DNA from: Apoderus coryli | Lineage: Eukaryota; Arthropoda; Insecta; Coleoptera; Attelabidae | Reading direction: 5' to 3' | DNA: 64,000 bases | NCBI GenBank assembly: GCA_911728435.2 | Contig: OU452200.1 | Span: 34,301,715-34,365,714 of the forward strand | Shown: piece after piece, positions 56,340 through 64,000 of the stretch | Layout: every line of letters starts with the position of its first letter | Position numbering within the stretch: the stretch's first letter is position 1 | The notes under the pieces: generated by a model | What the model saw: only the letters and a program-made list of their open reading frames with translations | What the model was told of the DNA's origin: nothing | The model's database searches: none | Program-made: the position numbers and the translations under genes

Positions 56340-56700
56340 ATTTTATCATGAATAGACTTACACCTGACCAATGTTTACTAATTTTGGAAACTTATTTAAA
56401 AATTGTTATAGTGTACCTGACTTGTGGTTTTAACAGGAGACATGCCATACAGCTAGTAAAACAATACTGTTATTGAGGGAAACGTGCGATAAAAGATTGT
56501 CCTGTGAATTGGCCACCAAAATCTTGCGATCTGACATCATTGAATTACTTTATATGAGGATGTGTGAAATATATTGTTTAAATCGACAAACTCGAATCAA
56601 TTGAAGCTTTGGAAGCCAACATAACTCGCGAAATTAACGGTTGATATGCTTGAAAAAGTTGTTGAAAATTGAACCCCCCAGAATGGACCATTAAAGGGTT
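56340..56700 (+). pseudogene. Tc1/mariner-like transposase, internally deleted
   Basis: From 56349 it reads MNRLTPDQCLLILETYLKN, a typical N-terminus. It then passes within about 100 bp to CPVNWPPKSCDLTSLNYF (third catalytic Asp region changed to Asn) and KLESIEALEANITREI. The core with two catalytic residues is missing and stops are present. It is related to 19380-19600. Confidence 0.65.
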
Positions 56701-57149
56701 AATCGAGGGCAACATTGTACGGAAATTATCTTTAAAAATTAAATGGCATAGACCAAACTAACATTCCAAATAAATATTTTGATTTAAGTGACACGTCAAA
56801 TTGATTCGTCGACAAAAATGTCAATACACAAAAACTATCAAAACTATTTTTTTTATTTCCTTTGACAACGGAAGCACATTGGTTGCAGAAACGTTAGGAT
56901 TCCATTTAATTGCCGTTTTTATTTATTTGTATTCACTTTTATCCAATTTTTTTTTAACATAAAAGCCATTGACAAATTATCATTCACGCAGTGGCTTTGA
57001 AAGCATTACTTTAATTGATTTATGTTTAAAATTTGAAATAGTGACGAAATACCCAAATGATGAGCTTTAGTCTTTAAGATGTCTTTTCCTGTCTGGGTAG
57101 GGGCGAAGATTGATTCTGAAACGTGAAAGGTTACATCCAATAAACTTAT

Positions 57150-58125
57150 AAAAAATTAAATATCAAATGTAATAATTTTTAATAATATGGTAAAATAAAA
57201 AAAAAACACTTGAAACGCCATTGTCAGTATGCAAATTCCGCCTAGTTACTATTTGCAAAACATATTATAATTTAATTAGGAGGTAAACAAAAAGGTTATG
57301 TATATGCAAATTTGTTATGAAAATTACATACTCTTGTCTTACTGACACATATTTATCAGATGTATACAATTACTTTACACAACCAGCAAACTGCTGCTAT
57401 TGAATTGAAAAAAATGTTTATATTTTCGCATTGTTTTGCTTTTGCTTACAACCGAACTGGAAGACATTTTTCCATTTGTACATTAGGTATAATTATAGGG
57501 CCAGAACCAAAGCGTAGAAAAACCCTGTTCAGAATTAGTCCAATCGTGGTGGTGCCCAACAGCTTTAAGTGCACTTGAACCTGTTTGCCTCGTAACAGTT
57601 AGTTTCTTGTTAATAAAGGTTAGGGTGTTCTCAGGCATATTTTGTGATACACTGAACACTGATGGTCAAGCGGAATCCAAAATACATCAAAAGTCAAAAC
57701 GCTTTCACGTGGTGAACATGAGTTGTGGTTTTGTATCTTTTGACTACTAATACCTTAATATTGGATCCAAAAAACGATACTGACAAAAAATTCGAAAAAT
57801 GGTGTTTTATTCATTGGTTGGTTCAATTTTATCTAACGGAATTGGGTTGGTGGATGCCACGGCCCATTTCCAATAAAGTTATTTACAACTGATTCACCAA
57901 AAATAAACAAACCGTGCCGATAAATTAGCAACATACCTGAAGAAATAATACCTCTTTTTGAAAATTGACTTTTCCCCCTAATTTTAGGGTTGAAAGTGGC
58001 ACCACTTTTCCTCCCTTCAAATTAAATAATGTACAGGTATTTTTTTTTAGTTTATATTTTCATTAAACACACAGTTTTACTTTTCCGCACTCTGTGCTGT
58101 AAAGTTACTTTTCTGCACTGTTTTT
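57150..58125. other. No recognised gene
   Basis: A 72-codon plus frame (57360-57578) and its surroundings show no recognisable domain. AT-rich, no repeats detected. Confidence 0.4.
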
Positions 58126-58129
58126 AATA

Positions 58130-58640
58130 TTGCTATAACTAATTTAAAAGTCAGATACTGCTAGATTTGTTATAAACATAAGCGCCGAAATGCTTTAACC
58201 AATTAAGCTAAATTTTTGTGTATGAGTTTGCGAGAGTCCTGGGATGAACCCATTAGTTTTTGGTCAAAATCGCTTTAACCCTGTGATAGGGGCGGACATA
58301 ACCTCAAAAATTTCAAATAGCAGTAGGGATCGAGTTATTCATAATTTTAAAGCATTTTTTATCTGCTTTCCAGCGATAGTTCACCTTTGAGATTTACCCC
58401 TGATTCTCGAGAACATTGCATTTATAATTTCACCAGTTAGGTAGTTGGAACATATATTAGAATTAGAATACAATATTCTCAAAGATGGTACTGTGGCGTC
58501 ATTAATAGAGCCTTCGCTTCGTATGCGGAAGGTTATGGGTTCGAATCCCAGCTCTGGCATATACTTTTTTGTTCTTCTAATTTTTTAATAAAGTAGTAGG
58601 TAACTATAGTTTGTTACGATAGCTTATTGGAACTAATAAA
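58130..58640 (+). repeat. Repeat family with internal tRNA-like box, copy 2
   Basis: About 510 bp, co-linear with the inverse of 55800-56170. Unlike an ordinary SINE, the tRNA-like part (58490-58556) is not at the 5' end. It has 360 bp of shared sequence before it and only about 80 bp after it, ending near aataaagtagtaggtaacta. Confidence 0.65.
58490..58556 (+). pseudogene. tRNA-Thr(CGT)-like sequence
   Basis: The anticodon arm TTCGC-TTCGTAT-GCGGA gives anticodon CGT. The T arm TGGG-TTCGAAT-CCCA contains a perfect B box (GGTTCGAATCC). The D arm is only partly recognisable and the 5' acceptor strand does not pair with CTCTGGC, so it is not a functional tRNA. It is the pol III-type core of a retroposon or a tRNA pseudogene. 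Confidence 0.5.
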
Positions 58641-59377
58641 AATAATACACTTATAATAATAATTATTATTAAAATTCTGTTTCGTTACACAGGTCATATA
58701 TTTTTGATTATATTATAGCTTCATAGAATACTGTTTATATACTGAAATAGAATGGACTCTCCCGTGTTGATGAATATGTCTATATAATTGCGCCATCTAC
58801 TGGTTTGGAAATAAGCAAAAAAACTGCATCGATATAAAAGGTAACCGTAATGCGTAGTAGACAAGCCTTGTATCTCGACCGCTAGAGGTCTCTATTGCTT
58901 TAGGCGGGAGATTTGAATTATTACTAATAGTGAAAAATGAAAATGTTTTGTATAGTCCAATGTACTTTTTTTAAAATAGACGTAGTCGCAGTATTTTATA
59001 TATGAGTACGCCTATTTAAAAAAAGTTGGTCAATACAAAAATCTTATTTTTTTTAAACAAAGTTTTTTGAATAATTTAGGGAAATATTAACTGTGGAGGT
59101 GCTTCCACTTATAGGTTGAAAATAAAAAAAAATGCCTCATTTAAACAATAAGTACTTTATTTATAAACAAAGTCCATTTTACAAACATTTTATTTTTACA
59201 CAGATTTTTATTTATAATAGGTATAAAATGTTTCAACATTATGTATCTCATATTCATTTCTTCGCCTAAAAAACTACTATAAATTAAGTTAATGTTTGTT
59301 TACAATATTTTTAATTTCAAATAAGAAACAACAAAATATACTGAAAATGTTTAAAAACCAAATAGAAATGAACATAC

Positions 59378-59536
59378 CTTCCTGGCAGTTTTAATGCAGG
59401 CAATACTCCCTTTTTGAGTTTGATTAGGTCCAAAATCTTCTGGTATAAAATGCTCCGAACAAACCCTACAATTGTTGTAGATCTTCTCTGCTGTCATTTC
59501 AGTAATCAAACGTTTGTTTCCCAATAAACTAACCCA
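59378..59536 (-). CDS. THAP-domain exon 2
   Basis: The minus-strand exon runs from a TTTTTCATCAG acceptor (coding from 59536) to a GTATGTTC donor (59377). It encodes 53 residues with WVSLLGNKR, then NNCRVCSEHFIPEDFGPNQT, then ARK at the donor. The VCSEHF block supplies the Cys and His of the C2CH THAP finger, with the W and EDF also conserved. The first exon (C-x4-C) was not found between 59540 and 62800 and may be degenerate or far away. Copy number and context do not tell whether it is a host or transposon gene. Confidence 0.5.
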
Positions 59537-60289
59537 CTGATGAAAAAGTAGCACTAAATAAAGTATATAATATAGTTTATAATAATTAAAACACTTCCCA
59601 CACAAACTAAAAAAATACATGACAACTGATGACAACATTTATTTGTTGTAGTTTATTGATTGTTATTGACAAGACAACTACTGTCAAAAAAACTTGACTA
59701 ACGCGACTCTAGCGGCTTGGAAACAAGCTTTTTATCAACACAATTCTGCGATTTAAAGAGCGCACACCATGTATAGCTTGACGGGAAAGTCTTGGGATGA
59801 CACATTAATACTTATAACTGATAGTATGACAAAACGCCTATTTGACACATTTGTCATTATTACATAATTACAATTTACTGAGTAGGAGAGTACCTGTCAT
59901 AATTTGATTTGCTATGGCCCGGTTGTACAAACGATAGTTTACCATTAGTTCCCGTGAACTGCTGGTCACTATGAGTTCACTCTTGAACGAAGTTCAGTGT
60001 CTCGAGCGTTGTACCAATACAAGTTTACTTGAACCAGCATTTAACTAGTCTATAAAATGAGGAGAAGAAAAAAATAACAATCTAACCTATAAAATAGATA
60101 ATTTTTAGATATTAGATATATTTGTATATGTTGTTTTCAGTTTTTTTTTAAATTTGTATTTTCGTAGCTTAGAATATTAAATAAAAACAAATTTATAATA
60201 TATAATTATGGAAAATAATGTAAGAGCAACTAATTTCTCTGCTAGAGAGGATATTATTTTAATAAATTTAGTGATCTGGAATTGGTGGA

Positions 60290-60620
60290 GGGTGACACAA
60301 AAAGTCACAGCACCTAGGGTACTCCTGTGCATCCTCCATGGGGTGAACTGAAACTCTACGTTATCGAACAACCTAATTCTGAGAAAAAGGCGGCAACTTT
60401 CAGGACGGATGTTCATGTTCATAATTTAAACATAAGAAGAAAGCATATCATTGATATACCACCCCATAGAACAGCTTAATTTCAACGGTCGTTTTCATAT
60501 ACCATAGCTGCAAAGTATAACAAATTGCCTCAGAATTTTACGTCTCTCAATATCCAGGTTTAAATTAAAAGTATCTGAAATGTTATTTGATGAGCAGTGT
60601 CGCCTGTTGAATTGTTAAGT
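60290..60620 (+). pseudogene. Non-LTR ORF2 C-terminus nested in Harbinger-like element
   Basis: The plus strand reads FRTDVHVHNLNIRRKHIIDI, then PPHRTA, a stop, FQRSFSYTIAAKYNKLPQNF. The H-x-N-x-R-x-K and (F/Y)-x-S-F-x-Y...YN-x-LP pattern is the terminal region of jockey/CR1-like ORF2. Stops interrupt it. Confidence 0.62.
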
Positions 60621-60756
60621 CTATTAAATTTCCCAGTCCTATCGTTATCACTCCTTTATCTTTTTATTTATTTTATTTCACAGTCTGATAGGGTGTGTTT
60701 AATGTATATGTCTGTAGTAGATGATATTCTTTCAGATATCAAATCCACAATAAACA

Positions 60757-60888
60757 TTACCACTCGTTAATTCCAAGCTTTGAAATGATTTGGCCTATTT
60801 CTATATGTGGGGCTCGACGATGAGCAACATTATTTACTAATTCTAATAAGAAATCTTCATCATCTGTAATGTCTTCACACACATCCAT
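60757..60888 (-). pseudogene. Remnant N-terminal frame of Harbinger-like element
   Basis: 43 codons from ATG 60888: MDVCEDITDDEDFLLELVNN, then a basic stretch, ending EW before TAA. An acidic MD-x-x-x-x-x-DDE start is seen in Harbinger-type transposases, but nothing catalytic follows, so the assignment depends mainly on the TIRs around it. Confidence 0.35.
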
Positions 60889-61109
60889 TTTTGTAGGAAA
60901 TTAAATTTTGAAAAAACAAATATTAGCATAAATAAAACATTAAAACATTCAGGAGTGAGGTTAAAAAAACGTTGAACTCAGCTTGAACGACCAAATTCGG
61001 GCGTTCAAGTTCACCGAGAGTTCACCATATAAACCAACAATGTTCTTGGCTGAACCGAAGATCAAGGTGAACTTCGGGTGAACGCTCATTGTACAACCGG
61101 GCCTATATG

Positions 61110-62811
61110 ACTTTTTTCGACCGTTGCAGTTGATTGATTAGTGTCTCAAAAATTGGCTTCATTATTAAAAATATGTATTGAAAAATGTAAGGTCGCTCAA
61201 TATTTGCAACACTACCGATATTCTTTGTTAATTTTATTTTGGAGGTGTTAGAAAAAAACAAAATTTTGACACTGGAGTAAAGTGTGTATTCTGAAAGGTA
61301 AACAAATAGCTATTATCTGCATATTACCTACTGACTTATAAATGTATTTTTCTACGACTGTCTTTAAATGCCGTTATTATATGTTCAATCATGATTTGAA
61401 AATGCAGTCCATTGTAATGCTGTTTTTCATTTACCCGTGCGTAATAAATATTTCCCACTAGTTGCGTAGCAACTAATTTCCTGGTAATGACAAAAGTAGC
61501 GTCGGCCATGAAAAATCACCATAGCAACGCCGACAATAATAAACACACCAAATTGACAGTTTAGGTATTTATAATTAAGTATTTCGCTAATTTCAAAACA
61601 CAAAAACAGTGATAGTGAATATAGTTTAACACCATATAGTCAATTTAATAATTCTAACTTATCGTATTTTGGCTTATGCCAACAGGGATAAGTTTCGAAA
61701 AACAAATATTAATAAGTAGGTATAGTGTGAAACTCACATGAAATGACCATTTCCTATCCGTATTTGCAACACTCGCATGCGGCTCATCCTGCAAACGATC
61801 ATACTCGTAGGAAATATATGTCATTTCATGTTCGTTGCAGAATATACTATTTTCCATGACGAACAAAGTAGATGGCTGTGATTATTTTATGGCTCTATTT
61901 TAATGACCAAGCAAATATGGTTTTAATTTTTATAATGGCTTGTATTTTTTAACGTACATATTTTAAATTCTTGTGCACATCTTAATTATTAGTTCTTACC
62001 AAAAATACGTATAAAATATAAATTATTCAGAATGTTACTATAGTGTTTCTACAAAGATGCAACATGAAATTCTACTAAAAATATAAACTGGCTCTATTTC
62101 TATGACCACATTCTTTCTAAATTTTAATGTGTGTAATAAACAACATTAGAAGATTAGCTGAAGAACATTACCGCAACATTATATTAATGAGTACTTACTT
62201 CTATTTATAAAAAATACGCTTATTTCTTGTATAAAATTATTTCCTACATTGATAATTACAGATATCATTTAGCTACTTTAGACTTTGTAACTCGACACGC
62301 TAAACAATATTTATTGCTAAATTGTTTAAATAAATATATTTAGTGGCTATAACACAGGCCAACAAAATGAAAAAAAAAATTTGGTGCCAGAAATCTAACA
62401 TCTGATTTTAGATGTTTTTAATGTGCTGATTCCAAAAATGCCACCAGATTTTTTCTATCAGCTCTAGTTTTTGAGATACACGTTACAGGTTAAATGATAT
62501 ATTTTTTTCTGATAAAGGACAACAAATAAAGAGATAAATATGTACTTAATCGTCAAAATAGGAATTTCCCAGAATCTAATTAGCCAAATGGATACCTGGA
62601 ATTGTCCCTGACCCAATGTTCCTATACTAGGAACTACTCAATACAATGCTTTTACTTACTTTTATACCTGTAATTGCCTATGACCCGATCCTTCTATACC
62701 TGCTTGGCTGTACTTGATTTAGTATATTACTGAGTTTTCCCAAGTAAAGTTGTGCTATCATTTTGTGTAAATTTTTGTCGTTTTGTAGTATCAAGACACT
62801 AAACTGAAACA
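61110..62811. other. No recognised gene
   Basis: AT-rich. The last 450 bp before 62812 should hold the promoter of the downstream frame; no TATA or initiator could be singled out. A 70-codon minus frame at 61654-61866 has no motif. Confidence 0.4.
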
Positions 62812-64000
62812 ATGGCATCCACAAGCAGACGTACCTGTGTAAATCATCCCGATGTTTTTTGTTATGTGTGTGGTGAATACACTTTGAAAGAGAGCAGAAA
62901 AAGGATTTCTGACTTTGTGAAAAGAGCTTATCTTGCCTATTTTGGCGTTCATTTAGGAGATCAAGATAAATCTTGGGCCCCACATTTCATATGTAAAACA
63001 TGTGTTGAACATTTGCGACAGTGGACAACTGGAAAGAGGAAGTGCCTAAAGTTTGGTGTACCAATGGTTTGGAGAGAACCGCGGAACCATCATGACGACT
63101 GCTATTTTTGTCTCGTTAATATTAAAGGCATAAATAGAAACAATAGACACAAATGGACATATCCTGATCTAGATTCTGCAAGAAGGCCTGTAGTGCATTC
63201 GGAAGAAATACCCGTTCCATCATTCAGCAGTCTACCCAAACTGACAGAAGATGATACAGAAACATCAACGTCTGACGAAGTTAAAAGAATTCAATCAGAA
63301 AACGACAGCGATTTTGAAGCAGATTTAGCAACTCCGCAGTGTTTCAATCAAGAAGAACTAAACGATCTTATAAGAGACCTGAATCTCTCAAAGGAATCCG
63401 CTGAATTACTTGCATCCAGATTAAAAGAAAAAAATCTACTTTGTCGAGGTACTAATATTACATTTTATCGTAAAAGAGATAAGGATCTGCTGCCTTTTTT
63501 CACTCAGGAAAATGACTTGGTATTCTGTAACAATATAAAAGGGCTCTTAGAAAAAATGGGTTTGCCTGAATACACTCCAGATGATTGGCGCCTTTTTATT
63601 GACAGTTCAAAACGTAGTTTAAAATGTGTTCTTTTACATAACGGTAACAAATATGGCTCAATTCCTATTGGTCATTCTACTACCATGAAGGAAGAATATG
63701 AAACAATAGCATTAGTTTTGAGAAAAATTAAATACGAAGAACATCAGTGGTCAATTTGTGTTGATTTAAAAATGATTAACTTCCTCCTTGGACAGCAGAG
63801 TGGTTATACAAAATATCCTTGTTTTTTGTGCCTTTGGGACAGCAGAGCTAAAAATGAGCACTGGGTTAACAAAAATTGGCCTTCAAGAGATGTCATGATT
63901 CAAGGAATACAAAACGTGATCAACGAACCTTTGGTTTCAAGAGAAAAAATCTTACTTCCGCCCTTGCATATCAAGCTAGGCCTAATGAAGCAATTTGTGA
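62812..64000 (+). CDS. Cysteine-rich protein of a repetitive arthropod family (partial, runs off the window)
   Basis: The frame opens at ATG 62812 (MASTSRRTCVNHPDVFCYVC) and stays open for 396 codons to the window end. Residues 17-75 hold two Cys pairs, FCYVCGEY and FICKTCVEHL, resembling a zinc-associated (ZAD-like) treble clef. A third pair, DCYFCLV, is near residue 103. An acidic Ser/Glu-rich linker spans about 140-180. Residues 183-230 contain ELNDLIRDLNLSKESAELLA. Later blocks include WRLFIDSSKRSLKCVLLHNG, GQQSGYTKYPCFLCLWDSRA and PPLHIKLGLMKQFV, suggesting a folded domain with a Cys-x2-Cys. I recognise this as a protein found in many near-identical copies in arthropod genomes, probably transposon-associated, with no established function. 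No intron or stop interrupts it, so it may be recent or active. Confidence 0.72.
   Translation, partial: MASTSRRTCVNHPDVFCYVCGEYTLKESRKRISDFVKRAYLAYFGVHLGDQDKSWAPHFICKTCVEHLRQWTTGKRKCLKFGVPMVWREPRNHHDDCYFCLVNIKGINRNNRHKWTYPDLDSARRPVVHSEEIPVPSFSSLPKLTEDDTETSTSDEVKRIQSENDSDFEADLATPQCFNQEELNDLIRDLNLSKESAELLASRLKEKNLLCRGTNITFYRKRDKDLLPFFTQENDLVFCNNIKGLLEKMGLPEYTPDDWRLFIDSSKRSLKCVLLHNGNKYGSIPIGHSTTMKEEYETIALVLRKIKYEEHQWSICVDLKMINFLLGQQSGYTKYPCFLCLWDSRAKNEHWVNKNWPSRDVMIQGIQNVINEPLVSREKILLPPLHIKLGLMKQFV

Larger units (their letters stand above)
59936..61103 (-). mobile_element. PIF/Harbinger-like element, deleted
   Basis: 1168 bp with TIR GGCCCGGTTGTACAA and exact inverse TTGTACAACCGGGCC, flanked by a 3-bp TAT duplication (59933-59935 and 61104-61106). 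Longer imperfect arms (gttcaagttcaccgagagtt and its counterpart) follow. A 3-bp target duplication with such ends fits PIF/Harbinger. It contains a small minus-strand frame and a retrotransposon fragment. Confidence 0.72.

Noticed and set aside
57360..57578. 72-codon plus-strand frame as a gene
   Set aside because: No motif, no splice context and no homologous feel; length is within chance for this composition.
58490..58556. Functional tRNA-Thr gene
   Set aside because: The 5' acceptor strand does not pair with the 3' end and the D arm is poor; a second diverged copy lies in the same repeat context.
62678..62983. 101-codon minus-strand frame
   Set aside because: Overlaps the start of the long plus-strand frame at 62812, which has recognisable conserved blocks.

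Overview
The window is nuclear DNA of an insect, most likely a polyphagan beetle. It is AT-rich, has canonical GT-AG introns and is mostly transposon debris. The beetle call rests on a nuclear copy of mitochondrial DNA at about 39362-40290. Its gene order is the ancestral insect one (cox3, trnG, nad3, trnA, trnR, trnN, trnS1, trnE, trnF, nad5), TGA is read as Trp, and trnS1 carries anticodon TCT, a trait I associate with Polyphaga. A species cannot be named from this sequence.

Host or host-like coding sequence is sparse. A minus-strand gene at 6614-8937 encodes the start of a gastrulation-defective (gd)-type serine protease; a mariner sits in its intron and the gene runs off the left side. 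An intact single-exon gene for the RING subunit of cullin-RING ligases (Roc2/RNF7/RBX2) is at 29981-30310. A CpG-richer block at 41690-42281 ending in a strong splice donor looks like an untranslated first exon. A long open frame (62812 to the window end) encodes a cysteine-rich protein of a repetitive arthropod family. THAP-domain exons occur at 2485-2589, 27570-28179 and 59378-59536; the first two lie inside elements with terminal inverted repeats.

Layout. 1-4400: non-LTR retrotransposon tails and a P-element-like transposon (2265-3608) with a THAP exon. 4418-6440: a large palindrome with a nested TIR element. 6614-8937: gd gene with mariner. 9280-12100: non-LTR tail, then a TIR element enclosing a Penelope-like element (PLE) with its GIY-YIG endonuclease. 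13450-18770: MITEs, a 72-bp tandem array, a second mariner. 19380-22500: fossils of a Tc1/mariner relative, an R1-type retrotransposon and two hAT transposases. 23040-24830: a satellite of about 190 bp. 27300-30500: THAP element, two inverted MITEs, Roc2. 32100-38800: palindromic MITE, piggyBac fossil nested in another palindrome, second P-like copy, second large palindrome. 39360-40290: mitochondrial insertion. 40754-41249: palindromic PLE terminus with a 13-bp target duplication. 42900-47700: mariner, non-LTR tails, PLE-like palindromes. 49500-52400: palindrome with a mariner in one arm and another mariner beside it. 53519-61103: piggyBac MITE, a miniature LTR element (TRIM) with palindromic LTRs, two copies of a repeat with an internal tRNA-like segment, and a PIF/Harbinger derivative.

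The most notable pattern is a hammerhead-ribozyme-like core, CTGANGA then a hairpin then GAAAC, repeated about ten times in otherwise different sequences. One lies behind the GIY-YIG domain of the PLE. Several sit in both arms of palindromes. The second standout is the TRIM at 54335-54937, whose two 172-bp LTRs are each a near-perfect hairpin and are each followed by a tRNA-Ser-type primer binding site.
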